Made by a program: the position numbers and the translations under genes. From Nodularia sp. LEGE 06071 (GTDB lineage: Bacteria > Cyanobacteriota > Cyanobacteriia > Cyanobacteriales > Nostocaceae): a stretch of 64,000 bases of DNA. The stretch covers positions 124,001 through 188,000 of the forward strand of contig NZ_JADEWH010000008.1 of assembly GCF_015207755.1 (NCBI RefSeq). Direction: 5' to 3'. Positions 7,977 through 16,509 of this stretch are shown here, in pieces. Each line of letters starts with the position of its first letter. Positions within the stretch are counted from its first letter, which is position 1. Below the pieces are notes generated by a model. The model saw only the letters and a program-made list of their open reading frames with translations, did no database searches and had not been told where the DNA came from.

Positions 7977-9831
7977 CATCAGGAGGATACAAAAAATCCA
8001 CCTGAACTTGTCGCCTCTCTCCCCCTTGCATTTCCAACCTCAGCAAAGGTTCACCAGTTTGTCCCCGTCGTTGTACCAAATGCACATAGCGCGTTCTTTC
8101 CACGCCATTATCATCTGGATAACGCACCCTCACCGTTCCCCGAAAAAATACCTGTTCCACCCGTGGCTGTAAAAACAGTAACCTATCACTACCCCCTTCA
8201 TCCTTCACAGGCGTTTGAATAGATACAGTTACAGTCCGGGTTTGATTGCTAGAATTACGTAAAGGCAAACTGAGATTGTATTCTATGCCATAATTACTGT
8301 GAGCAAAATAAGCCGTATCTACATAGCGTTTCAACATCGGCGCACTCTGAATTTGCCCAGTACTGAGAGTAACTAAATGTATAGTCGCCAAAGGATAAGA
8401 AAACGCCTGTCCTCGCTGGGGTATCGTCAAATCAGGCACAGTAGAATTATCTGTAATTTGGGCTAGCCATTGCGTCCCTTGGGATACACCAGCCACCCGA
8501 CTAAATACTGTGGGTTCTCTGGGAGGATCGAGAGGTGTAGGAATAGCATCGCGCTTTCCTGCTAAACTGCCAGTATCCAGAAGTCTTTGCCACTGGGCTA
8601 AACTGGGCGGAGTATTACTACTCTGAGATAATTTTGCCATATAAAGCGGGCGATCGCTCTCCAATCTAATCATCGTACTGCGACCACTAGAAGATGGCGA
8701 TCGCACAGGAATTTCTAAATTGGCTAATATTTGGCTTTTCCCTGGTTCTATTACCAATCTTTCCGGGAAATTAGCTTGTCTGACACCCCGCAAGACATCA
8801 TTCATGGTGCGACTACCAGGGCCAGCGTAAACTGTACCTTGGGGATTATCTACCATATCCGGCAGAGTAATAAACGGTGATTCTCTGGTAAGATAACTAG
8901 CAGCTTGTAATACTTGCAATGTTACCGGTTGATTTCCAGGATTATGGACAATAATACCTTGGTAAACCGTGCGGCTTTGGGCTGATGTTTCTGCCCTGAC
9001 GATATGATGGGCGAAGACATCAAATCTGCCTTGAAAAGAATAGTTTAAATGTGCTTCTGGTGCTTGTTTGCCTTCTGGGGGAAAAGTTGATAGCAAAATG
9101 CCGTCAGTTGTCACCAATTCCGGGCTATTACTGTTAAAAGTGGGAATAAGATTGAGTTGTCCTGGTAAAAGGCGCACCTCTTGAGGATCTACTTCTATTC
9201 CCGCAATATATTCTGGGGGAACACTGTAGATATTTAACGCCCGACACATTAAAGCTGCAACTTCCCCTCTGGTAGCACTTTGCAGTGGTTTTAGCTGTTT
9301 AATGTTAGGATAATTAACAATAATACTATTAATTGCCCCTTGAGCGATCGCATTTTGGGCATAGTTAGGAATTTGCGCCGCATCATCAAAGTACTGTTGT
9401 AATGTTTGCGCTGGATTAGATACAGAGTTATAATTTTTCGCACCAGCTAGCACACCGATAATTTGCACCCTGGGAATTGCTTGATTTGGTTGAAAAATTC
9501 CCCCTGGATAACCAGCAAAAAACCCTTTTTGATAAGCCCTCGCAATGGCTTGATTTGCCCAATAGTTAGTAGGTACATCTTTAAATGTAATGGCTGGGCG
9601 CTGTATTGGTGCGTCGGGGAAAGCATTTAACATTAATACAGCTGCTTCCGCGCGGGTGACGGTTGCATTGGGGCGAAAACTTCCGTCGGGGTATCCTGTA
9701 ATTAGTTTGCGTTCTCCTAATTGTTGAAGACAATCTTTTCCCCAGTGGTTTTGGGTGTCAAAGAAAGCGAGGGTGCGGGTGTGGGATAAGGTTAGGAGAA
9801 AGGTGAGTGTTGCTAGGGTATATTTATTCAT
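7936..9831 (-). CDS. SLH-domain surface protein with DUF3370 region
   Basis: About 631 residues from ATG 9831. A TTG 15 bases further out is less likely because the signal peptide (MNKYTLATLTFLLTLSH, cleavage near residue 22) begins at this ATG. Three SLH modules follow: NHWGKDCLQQLGERKLITGYPDG, then TNYWANQAIARAYQKGFF, then a weaker one ending at TRGEVAALMCRALN. SLH modules anchor proteins to the cell wall. From about residue 210 the protein matches cyanobacterial DUF3370, a probable beta-rich secreted domain of unknown function. It is exported, monocistronic, and overlaps only the nonsense tail of the truncated transposase. Confidence 0.85.
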   Translation of the reverse strand: MNKYTLATLTFLLTLSHTRTLAFFDTQNHWGKDCLQQLGERKLITGYPDGSFRPNATVTRAEAAVLMLNAFPDAPIQRPAITFKDVPTNYWANQAIARAYQKGFFAGYPGGIFQPNQAIPRVQIIGVLAGAKNYNSVSNPAQTLQQYFDDAAQIPNYAQNAIAQGAINSIIVNYPNIKQLKPLQSATRGEVAALMCRALNIYSVPPEYIAGIEVDPQEVRLLPGQLNLIPTFNSNSPELVTTDGILLSTFPPEGKQAPEAHLNYSFQGRFDVFAHHIVRAETSAQSRTVYQGIIVHNPGNQPVTLQVLQAASYLTRESPFITLPDMVDNPQGTVYAGPGSRTMNDVLRGVRQANFPERLVIEPGKSQILANLEIPVRSPSSSGRSTMIRLESDRPLYMAKLSQSSNTPPSLAQWQRLLDTGSLAGKRDAIPTPLDPPREPTVFSRVAGVSQGTQWLAQITDNSTVPDLTIPQRGQAFSYPLATIHLVTLSTGQIQSAPMLKRYVDTAYFAHSNYGIEYNLSLPLRNSSNQTRTVTVSIQTPVKDEGGSDRLLFLQPRVEQVFFRGTVRVRYPDDNGVERTRYVHLVQRRGQTGEPLLRLEMQGGERRQVQVDFLYPPDATPPQVLTVRTQG

Positions 9832-9914
9832 GATTGTCTCACGCAAAGGCGCAAAGGCGCAAAGAAGAAAGCCAGCAAAGGAAGTATAGCCTGTCGGTAA
9901 TTACGAACTACGAA

Positions 9915-11987
9915 TTACGAATTACGAATTATTTCTATGATTTCGGTATATTCAAATTCGTTGGGACTTTGCTTGACTAAGGGGTATCTTTGTCCTGCTA
10001 ATTGGATATGATTTTGTTCACAATCTGGTTTTGAGGAATAATAGGTAAGTACGTATTCTCTACCTATTCTTTCTGTCATTTCTTTTTCTACTTCACCTCG
10101 CCATTGAGTTTTACTGGCTAAGACAATTAATTGGTTAGCTAATTTGGGAATTGTTCCTGCTATATGTCGCCGCGACATTTCATCTAAGCTGCCAAAGGGG
10201 GAATCCATAACAATAGGAAATGTGCTACTATCGGGAAGCATCATCATTTTGCGCTTTTGACTCCACTCTCTGACTTTATCGATGATGCTGGCAATGAAGG
10301 ATAAGCTGAGAATTTGATTTTCTCCTGTAGAAGCTGCAACTGGTGCTTCTATTCCCGCCGTATGTTCTACTAAGGTTAATTCATATTTTTCGCTAATTTT
10401 GGGAATATATGGTTTGACTGAAAGCTGGTTAAATATCTCTTGGACTCGTTTTTCTAGTTGCAGACGAAATTGTTTTTCTTGGCGATTTTTAACTTCGGTT
10501 AACCGTTCAATTGCATCTTGAGTAGCGTTAATGCGTCGCTGTGCTAAGATTTGCCTTTCTTCATTCAGTTTCTGCTTAGATATTTGTTTACCTAAAGCAT
10601 CAATTTCTGTTTTTAATTGAATAATTTTCTGCTGGTTTGCACCTTGTTCTCGATTTAATTCATCAATTTTACTGGAAATCTCATCTAAGCGTTTTTGTAA
10701 GCTGCTAATTTCTTCATTCGCATCTTTTCGCAGTTTGTCTTGAAGGTTATCTAATTCACCCTCAACTTGGAATATGGTTGCTCTTAATTGCTTAATTCTG
10801 GCTTGTTCTCTATCAACTTCTTCCCAAAAAGCCGCAGCTTGTTTATCAATTTCATCTACTTGTACACCCATGCGAATAGCGGTTTCTTCCACGGCTGAAG
10901 AACCAGCTTTATCTAGCCAAGTTCGGACATTTTCATGATTATCAGTACCTGCGCTTAAGTCTGCACCACAAATACAGCGTTGAGTTTTTAATAATTCATT
11001 GACAAATTCTCGCGAAATTCCAGAGGTTAACTCACCTCGCTGTTTTAAGTCATCAATAATTTTCCGAAATTGTGATGTTGTCTCTCCCAGTAATACTGTA
11101 TAACCCCGTGAGGAAATTATTTTTTTCAGGGCTTCTTTATTTTTTTTGAATGCTTCCTGGTTTTCGGCTTTCTGCAATTCTAAACTTTGCCACCTGTCTT
11201 CTATTTCTTTAGCCGCAACCAGTTCCAACAAGTGGTTACTTGTCTCTTTTTTAAAGGTTTGTTGATATTCTAACTCTTGTTTAATTTCTGTTTGGCGGTT
11301 GGTGAGGCGTTCACTTTCTTGTTCTATCTTCTCTTGGTCTTTTAGCAGTTTCTTAGTTTCTGCATCACCAATGGCTTTTAACTCATTTTCTAAAGTTTTT
11401 TTCGCTTCTCCTAAATGTCGAATAGAACGGTTAATTACTTCCACACCCAAGAAAATCTTAGTCGCTTCCGCAATTTCAGCTTTTTTATCAGAACGCACTA
11501 TTTCTTCTATGCGTTCACCGTCAAAGAAAAAATATTGATGTAAACTTGCAGGTAAAATTTGATTAATAATATCATCTGGTTGTTGTTGTGGTATCTTCCA
11601 ATCACCATCTTCTTCACCTACCCACATCCGTAATTCTGTTTTACCAGCTTCAAAGTCACTGTCATTTTTATAAACCCGACAAGAACGTTTAACTTTGTAG
11701 CGTTTACCTTCGTGTTCCCAGCCTACTTCTACCCAACATTCTACCGGTTGTCCTTTTTGGGCTTCAGCTATTGAACGTTTATTAACTAGCTGTTCGGCGG
11801 AGGCGAAAGCTGCACTAAATTTCTCATATAATACCCAAGTGAAGGCATTGAGTAAACTGGTTTTTCCAGAACCGTTATTACCATGAATAATTGTGGTGTT
11901 CAGGGTATCTCCTACCGCGAGGAGTATTTCTGGAGTTGTACCATAAAAGGAGCGAAAGTTGCACAGCTTGATTGAAGTCAGCTTCAT
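9915..11987 (-). CDS. dndD: DNA sulfur modification protein DndD (SMC-like ATPase)
   Basis: 690 residues, near the 660 of characterised DndD. Walker A is GNNGSGKTS (36-44). Two long coiled coils (about 180-290 and 385-500) flank a CxC-G turn (CICGAD near 337) like a Rad50 zinc hook. The signature region ASTGENQILSLSF and Walker B FPIVMDSPFGSLDE (ends near D595) close the ATPase head. DndD works with DndC and DndE to put sulfur into the DNA backbone; its ATPase activity is thought to remodel DNA. The start at 11987 overlaps the stop of the small upstream frame by 4 bases, so translation is coupled. dndC and dndE are not nearby. A Rad50-like repair ATPase is an alternative, less likely given the other Dnd genes. 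Confidence 0.83.
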   Translation of the reverse strand: MKLTSIKLCNFRSFYGTTPEILLAVGDTLNTTIIHGNNGSGKTSLLNAFTWVLYEKFSAAFASAEQLVNKRSIAEAQKGQPVECWVEVGWEHEGKRYKVKRSCRVYKNDSDFEAGKTELRMWVGEEDGDWKIPQQQPDDIINQILPASLHQYFFFDGERIEEIVRSDKKAEIAEATKIFLGVEVINRSIRHLGEAKKTLENELKAIGDAETKKLLKDQEKIEQESERLTNRQTEIKQELEYQQTFKKETSNHLLELVAAKEIEDRWQSLELQKAENQEAFKKNKEALKKIISSRGYTVLLGETTSQFRKIIDDLKQRGELTSGISREFVNELLKTQRCICGADLSAGTDNHENVRTWLDKAGSSAVEETAIRMGVQVDEIDKQAAAFWEEVDREQARIKQLRATIFQVEGELDNLQDKLRKDANEEISSLQKRLDEISSKIDELNREQGANQQKIIQLKTEIDALGKQISKQKLNEERQILAQRRINATQDAIERLTEVKNRQEKQFRLQLEKRVQEIFNQLSVKPYIPKISEKYELTLVEHTAGIEAPVAASTGENQILSLSFIASIIDKVREWSQKRKMMMLPDSSTFPIVMDSPFGSLDEMSRRHIAGTIPKLANQLIVLASKTQWRGEVEKEMTERIGREYVLTYYSSKPDCEQNHIQLAGQRYPLVKQSPNEFEYTEIIEIIRNS

Positions 11988-12157
11988 TGCACTTCTTCCT
12001 TAACAATATCTAATATCTCTTCGTTAATATGGCTATTGATTTTTTTATCTAGTCTGCCTTTTTCCAATTTCCAAACTCGCTCAATAATCTGTCGCACTTC
12101 TGGCGACGCACTAGAAATTGGTTCCTGCACATCTTCAATATTTGTGTCTGGGAGCAT
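11984..12157 (-). CDS. Small hypothetical protein coupled to dndD
   Basis: 57 residues from ATG 12157; an upstream TTG at 12172 is possible. It is charged and mostly helical by eye (EVRQIIERVWKLEKGRLDKK), with no signal or membrane segment. Its stop overlaps the dndD start (ATGA), which is typical of an operon and suggests a related job. The frame stays open for about 13 codons before the ATG (KYKENLLKSRQ) and closes at a TAG at 12197. It could therefore be the tail of a longer gene broken by a stop. I do not recognise the family. Confidence 0.55.
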   Translation of the reverse strand: MLPDTNIEDVQEPISSASPEVRQIIERVWKLEKGRLDKKINSHINEEILDIVKEEVQ

Positions 12158-12545
12158 TTGGCGGCTTTTCAATAGGTTTTCTTTATATTTTAGCTGCTAG
12201 AAGTCCTGCATTTGCATCCGTGAAGCTACTATTACTCTTGCTTTTAGGTATGGCGAGAATTTTTGTAACTTATTGGGCAAAAAAGAATGCTTGATTTTGA
12301 GTATTGGGCGTGGTAAATTAAAGATGGATTTACATTATAATTGGGTGTAAGCTAAATTTTAAAATCAAGTTATATCCAATTATAATTAACTTTAATATTA
12401 TTTTCACACACTATCTGCAATTTACTACAAAGTCAAAAAAATTTTTTCAGGTTTTTTTTGTATCTGGGTTTGAAGAGGAACGAACCGCAGAGGCACAGAG
12501 AACACAGAGTTATGAGAGTTGGAGGTTTTTTTTACAAGTCCGGAA
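12158..12545. other. Gene-free stretch upstream of the dndD operon
   Basis: No convincing gene. It should hold the promoter for the small ORF and dndD and the end of the helicase transcript. The main structure is the inverted repeat at 12335-12385. Around 12482-12515 is a purine-rich patch of a kind often seen between Nostoc genes (cgcagaggcacagagaac). Confidence 0.6.
12335..12385. repeat. AT-rich inverted repeat in the dndD leader
   Basis: Arms TTATAATTGGGTGTAA (12335-12350) and TTATATCCAATTATAA (12370-12385) pair over 14 of 16 positions around a 19-base loop. It may be an operator, a terminator for the upstream helicase, or a MITE remnant. No poly-T tract follows on the minus strand, so a simple terminator is less likely. 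Confidence 0.5.
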
Positions 12546-14021
12546 TTAAATATCTAATAATCCGTAACGTTTTTGTAAGTTGAGTAGTTTCATTCTGGCT
12601 TCGCCGGCGTTATCGGCTAAGTCGGCAAATTCTACAAAGCGGCGTAGTTCTTTTTTTAATAGGTTGCGTTCTATTTCTATGGTTTCTCTATCTAAGTCTG
12701 GTGGTAAGACTATCATATCGAATATGGTGGCGCGTTCTTTATTAATGTGAGGACGTAATACTCTCCCCCGACGCTGAATGAATTGGCGCGGGTTTCCTGA
12801 ACTTGATAAAATTACGGCTGTTTGAATGGCTGGTATATCAACTCCTTCGTCTAAGCAGCGTATTGCTACTAAACCCTGTAATTCTCCACTTTCAAATTGA
12901 CAGCGTAAGGTTTCCCGTTCTTTTAAGGAAGTGTGGGCGGTGTATGTGCTGACTCTATATCCTAAGTCTACACCGAGAATTTTGGCTACGGCTTTGAGTT
13001 GACGCAAGGATGAACGTTGTCCGGTTTCTTGGGAACCATCGCTACAATAAAATAGTGTGTGGGTGCTTTCTCGCCGAGTCTCCATTAATTCTCGCAAAGC
13101 GGTTAATTTATTTTCTGCTGTGCCAATTAGTCTGGCGCGTTGCATTAATAATGGTTTTAAGTCTTCGTTGTCTTCAAAGTTTCTGGCTTGGCCATTTTCT
13201 CGTTCTCTATATAATAGCGATCGCCCGATTTTTTTGGTTAACTTTAAATAAGCCATACTTTCGGTTTCGGTCAGTTCTACAAGTATGGGATAATACAAAT
13301 AATGTACTAAAGCCCCTTGAGCGATCGCATCCTTCAAGTTAAACTCTGGTTGTAGCACTGAACCAAAATAATCAAATAATGATTGCGTCCCATAATCATC
13401 AAAATATCTTTCTGGTGTCGCCGATAAAGCCAGCCGCAACCCTACCCGACGAGGTAAATTTTCTTCTAACTTTGGTGCGCCTAAATTATGCGCTTCATCA
13501 CCGATAATTAAAGTTTTCGGGGGAAAATACTTAAGTTGAGACTGAAAACCATCACCAATTAATGTGGAATTGGTAGTAATTACCGTGACAAAGTTTTGCG
13601 AACCGGAACGCAGATTATACAGTTGCGTAGATAGTTGACTTTGCCAAGTGCGTAAATTCTCGAAAGCTAAGATAGGCTGTAAGTTAAACTTCTCACATTC
13701 TCGCGCCCATTGGGTGACCAGATGACGATAAGGACACACCACTAATAACACTTGTAAGTTAATCTGCTGGTATAATTCACAAGCGATCGCTAAAGCTGTA
13801 ATAGTCTTACCACTACCAGTAGCCATTTTTAGCGTCCCTCTGCCATTGTTAGCAAACCAGCTAGTAATAGCCTGACGTTGATACTGCCGTAATTGCAGAG
13901 ATACAGGCAAAATTGGGCATCCTGGTAATGGCTGACGAGTTTGATAACTTCCCTGACGTTCCCTCAAAAATGGAACTTTCAGCCTGAAAGTAGATTGTTC
14001 CTGTACTAAATAATTAATCAT
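12546..14021 (-). CDS. DEAH helicase, Dnd-system restriction protein type
   Basis: 491 residues. Superfamily 2 helicase motifs are clear: the Q-like LRQYQRQAI (44-52), Walker A MATGSGKT (66-73), DEAH at 175-178, LALSATPERY (198-207), and the late motifs LVAIRCLDEGVDIPA and QFIQRRGRVLRP. Size and layout fit the helicase family that co-occurs with dnd genes and is named Dnd restriction enzyme in family models. In such systems it would help cut DNA lacking phosphorothioate marks. No nuclease domain is recognisable, so the cutting partner is unclear. It starts at ATG 14021, between lexA and the dndD operon, all on the minus strand. A general XPB/RAD25-like repair helicase is the alternative. Confidence 0.75.
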   Translation of the reverse strand: MINYLVQEQSTFRLKVPFLRERQGSYQTRQPLPGCPILPVSLQLRQYQRQAITSWFANNGRGTLKMATGSGKTITALAIACELYQQINLQVLLVVCPYRHLVTQWARECEKFNLQPILAFENLRTWQSQLSTQLYNLRSGSQNFVTVITTNSTLIGDGFQSQLKYFPPKTLIIGDEAHNLGAPKLEENLPRRVGLRLALSATPERYFDDYGTQSLFDYFGSVLQPEFNLKDAIAQGALVHYLYYPILVELTETESMAYLKLTKKIGRSLLYRERENGQARNFEDNEDLKPLLMQRARLIGTAENKLTALRELMETRRESTHTLFYCSDGSQETGQRSSLRQLKAVAKILGVDLGYRVSTYTAHTSLKERETLRCQFESGELQGLVAIRCLDEGVDIPAIQTAVILSSSGNPRQFIQRRGRVLRPHINKERATIFDMIVLPPDLDRETIEIERNLLKKELRRFVEFADLADNAGEARMKLLNLQKRYGLLDI

Positions 14022-14050
14022 TAGTCATTAGTCATTAGTCATTGGTTATT
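14018..14050. repeat. Short heptamer repeat (TCATTAG)
   Basis: Four or more tandem copies of TCATTAG/TCATTGG just upstream of the helicase start. The same heptamers occur at 48734-48783 and 52719-52760. These are Nostocales-type short tandem repeats. Confidence 0.8.
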
Positions 14051-14103
14051 GGGAAATCACCATCTTTTCCCCCACTCCCCACTCCTCACTCCCTACTACC
14101 CAA

Positions 14104-14706
14104 TTAATAACCGCGCCAAACCCCAACCAGAGAACCCTGCACCTGCACTTGTGTAGCGAGTACCTCAATGGGTTTATATTTAGAATTGGCAGGCTTGAGA
14201 GTGACGCGATCGCCTTGGCGATAAAAACGTTTTAAAGTAGTACCGTATCCATCAACTCTAGCAGCAACGATGGTGCCATTTTTTAATTGATCTGGTTCTA
14301 GCACTGGATGCAGAAATACCAAATCGCCATCAGCAATTAAATCTTCAATCATGCTATCCCCAGCTACCCGTAAACCGTAGCTTTCGGGAGGTAAAGAAAT
14401 ATTAGAAAAGTCTAAATGATCTATAGCATCAGTAAAAGGTTCAATTAAACCACCAGCCGCAATTGTGCCTAAAATGGGGATACCTTGTTTAACAGGATGC
14501 AAAATCCGAATCGTTCGCGCCTTCCCTTCATTCCAGTCTATATAACCTTTGGTGCGTAAATGCTCTAAACGACTTTGAATCGGTGCAGGTGATTTCAGCT
14601 TCATTGCTTCCATCATTTGCCGAATGGAAGGAGAATACTGGTGAATTTTGATATAATCTACCAACCAATCGTATAATTCTTGTTGAGCTTCTGTGAGACG
14701 TTCCAT
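14104..14706 (-). CDS. lexA: LexA repressor
   Basis: 200 residues from ATG 14706, opening MERLTEAQQELYDWL as LexA usually does; a TTG 24 bases further out is less likely. The N-terminal winged helix-turn-helix (SPSIRQMMEAMKLKSPAPIQ) binds DNA. The C-terminal part is the self-cleavage domain: scissile Ala84-Gly85 in GTIAAGGL, nucleophile S118 in AGDSM and base K159 in TTLKRF. All three are intact, so RecA-triggered cleavage should be possible. In several cyanobacteria LexA controls redox and carbon genes rather than a classical SOS set. A perfect cyanobacterial LexA box lies upstream, so it probably represses itself. Confidence 0.95.
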   Translation of the reverse strand: MERLTEAQQELYDWLVDYIKIHQYSPSIRQMMEAMKLKSPAPIQSRLEHLRTKGYIDWNEGKARTIRILHPVKQGIPILGTIAAGGLIEPFTDAIDHLDFSNISLPPESYGLRVAGDSMIEDLIADGDLVFLHPVLEPDQLKNGTIVAARVDGYGTTLKRFYRQGDRVTLKPANSKYKPIEVLATQVQVQGSLVGVWRGY

Positions 14707-14738
14707 AAATTTATTGGGAATTAAATACAAATGTCTTT

Positions 14739-14752
14739 AGAACATTAGTACT
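14739..14752 (-). promoter_or_regulatory. LexA box upstream of lexA
   Basis: Read on the minus strand the site is AGTACTAATGTTCT, an exact fit to the cyanobacterial LexA box RGTACNNNDGTWCB. It ends 32 bases before the lexA ATG, a position suited to autorepression. Confidence 0.85.
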
Positions 14753-14837
14753 ACAAAAAATCCCAAATCACAAGATGAAAGTAAAAATATGAAAGGCAAA
14801 AGAAAGATAAATCTCTTTGCTTTTGCCCGATAAATTT

Positions 14838-15758
14838 TTATTCTGCGCCTAGAACACTAGCAAGTAAAGCTTTTTGGGCGTGTAATCGATTTTCGGCTTG
14901 TTCCCAAACTCGCGACTGAGAACCTTCTAAAACTGCTTCGGTAATTTCTTCACCACGATGGGCTGGTAAGCAGTGTAAAACAATTGCCTCTGGGTCAGCA
15001 AGACTTAATAAATGTTCCGAAATTTGGTAAGGTTGGAAAATTGGCAAGCGATTATCAGCTTCGGTTTCTTGCCCCATACTTGCCCAAACATCAGTGTAAA
15101 GCACAGCAGACCCCTTGGCGGCTAATTCTGGGTCATGAGTCAGCATAACTTCAGTTTGATCAGATGCGATGCTTCGTGCTTGTTCTACAATCCTCAAATC
15201 AGGTTCATATCCTTTAGGGGTGGCAATTCTCACATTCATTCCAGCCAAAGCGCAACCCAGCATGAGAGAATTAGCGACATTATTGCCATCGCCGACATAG
15301 GTCAAAGTTAAGCCAGATAAATTACCAAAACATTCTTGAATAGTCAATAAATCAGCTAATACCTGACAAGGATGTTCTAAATCGGTCAGCGCATTAATGA
15401 CAGGAATCTTGGCATAACTAGCAAAAGTTTCCAAATCTTGCTGTGCAAAGGTGCGAATTGCCAAAACATCTAAATATCGATCTAATACCCGTGCGGTATC
15501 CTGCAAAGGTTCCCCGCGACTAACTTGAGTCACGTTAGGGTTAAGATCAATTACCTGTCCGCCCAAGTGGTACATTGCTACAGTAAAACTGACTCGTGTG
15601 CGAGTTGAAGCTTTAGAGAATAACAAACCCAACACCTTATTGCAATGCAACTTCAACTTCTGTGACTTGAGTTGGGTTGCTAGTTGCAGAAGTTCTTGAA
15701 GTTCCTGGGGACTGAAGTCCGCTAGGCTTAATAAATCTCGTCCTATCAACGCTACCAT
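14838..15758 (-). CDS. argF: Ornithine carbamoyltransferase
   Basis: Converts ornithine and carbamoyl phosphate to citrulline in arginine synthesis. With the ATG at 15758 the protein has 306 residues, the normal length; the longer frame from TTG 15815 adds 19 residues not typical of the family. The carbamoyl-phosphate loop STRTR is at 51-55, followed by HPCQVLAD, and the ornithine-side motif HCLPAHRGEE lies near the C-terminus. argB is in the same window about 29 kb away, so the pathway is dispersed as usual in cyanobacteria. It lies upstream of lexA on the same strand, about 85 bp from the LexA box, and is probably separately transcribed. Confidence 0.95.
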   Translation of the reverse strand: MVALIGRDLLSLADFSPQELQELLQLATQLKSQKLKLHCNKVLGLLFSKASTRTRVSFTVAMYHLGGQVIDLNPNVTQVSRGEPLQDTARVLDRYLDVLAIRTFAQQDLETFASYAKIPVINALTDLEHPCQVLADLLTIQECFGNLSGLTLTYVGDGNNVANSLMLGCALAGMNVRIATPKGYEPDLRIVEQARSIASDQTEVMLTHDPELAAKGSAVLYTDVWASMGQETEADNRLPIFQPYQISEHLLSLADPEAIVLHCLPAHRGEEITEAVLEGSQSRVWEQAENRLHAQKALLASVLGAE

Positions 15759-16085
15759 GCTTCCGATTTGTAAAGAACAATCATCGATTTCTGTTCCTTG
15801 ACCTAGCTGGGTCAAAAAAAGTACAATTTTAAACCTGTACCCAATATTTTGGCATCCAGCCCAGTATTTGAGTTAGTTTTTGCTATGCATATTAATTTAG
15901 CAACTTTACCAGTAATTCAAATTACTAATTTTTTTAGGGTTGACTGCGCTTTGACCACACCCTCCACTAGAGGTTCCCCGGTCAGGAGAGCAATAAAAAT
16001 TTTTTTTGCTCTTGACTATAGACAATCAAATTATATATGCTAAAATAGGAAGTCGGTTAACGCGTTGAAAGCAATAACCATGCTC
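15759..16085. other. Gene-free stretch between argF and tRNA-Thr
   Basis: No gene is supported. It contains the argF promoter side, an inverted repeat with an AT core at 15987-16012 (AGAGCAA ... TTGCTCT), and the tRNA promoter region (for example tatatatgctaaaat near 16033-16045). Confidence 0.55.
15987..16012. repeat. Inverted repeat with AT-rich core
   Basis: AGAGCAA at 15987-15993 pairs with TTGCTCT at 16006-16012 around an A/T core that can also pair. Transcribed from either side it would form a hairpin. Whether it terminates transcription is unknown. Confidence 0.4.
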
Positions 16086-16157
16086 GCCAGCATAGCACAG
16101 TGGTAGTGCATCCGACTTGTAATCGGAAGGTCGTCGGTTCAAATCCGACTGCTGGCT
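16086..16157 (+). tRNA. trnT: tRNA-Thr (anticodon UGU)
   Basis: 72 bases forming a full cloverleaf. The acceptor stem GCCAGCA pairs with TGCTGGC. The anticodon stem TCCGA/TCGGA encloses the loop CTTGTAA with anticodon TGT. The T arm is GTCGG..TTCAAAT..CCGAC. CCA is not encoded. A broken restriction island begins right after it, so it may have served as an attachment site, although I see no repeat of its 3' end downstream. Confidence 0.95.
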
Positions 16158-16238
16158 TTTGACAAATAATTTGGCAAACGACAACACGTCCAACTCCGGG
16201 AGGTGTGTTGAAACTTTATCTTATAGTATCTACATTAA

Positions 16239-16505
16239 AACATTCTCATTGCTACAGCAGTTTCAATGAGTAGTGGGTTTCCAAACATTAATCGGGAAGA
16301 GCTTAGTGAGTATCAAGTGGCTTTGCCTGCCTATGGTGAGCAAAAAAGTATTTCCGCTATTATTAACACTCACGATATCCGCAAAGAAGAAGCTTACCTC
16401 GAAGAACTCAAACTCCAGAAAAAAGGGCTAATGCACGAGTTATTAACTGGAAAAGTACGAATCAATCAGGTTAAAAATAATATAGCCATATCTACAACTG
16501 CATAA
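16239..16505 (+). pseudogene. hsdS: Type I restriction HsdS, C-terminal fragment
   Basis: The frame reads SSGFPNINREELSEYQVALP, then a helical tail ending LQKKGLMHELLTGKVRI, the standard end of a type I specificity subunit. The target-recognition domains are missing: an in-frame stop at 16236-16238 lies just before and no upstream part is seen before the tRNA. An ATG at 16266 opens the visible piece. It ends 4 bases before darT, consistent with an original hsdS-darT-darG-hsdR order. Confidence 0.78.
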
Positions 16506-16509
16506 TCTA

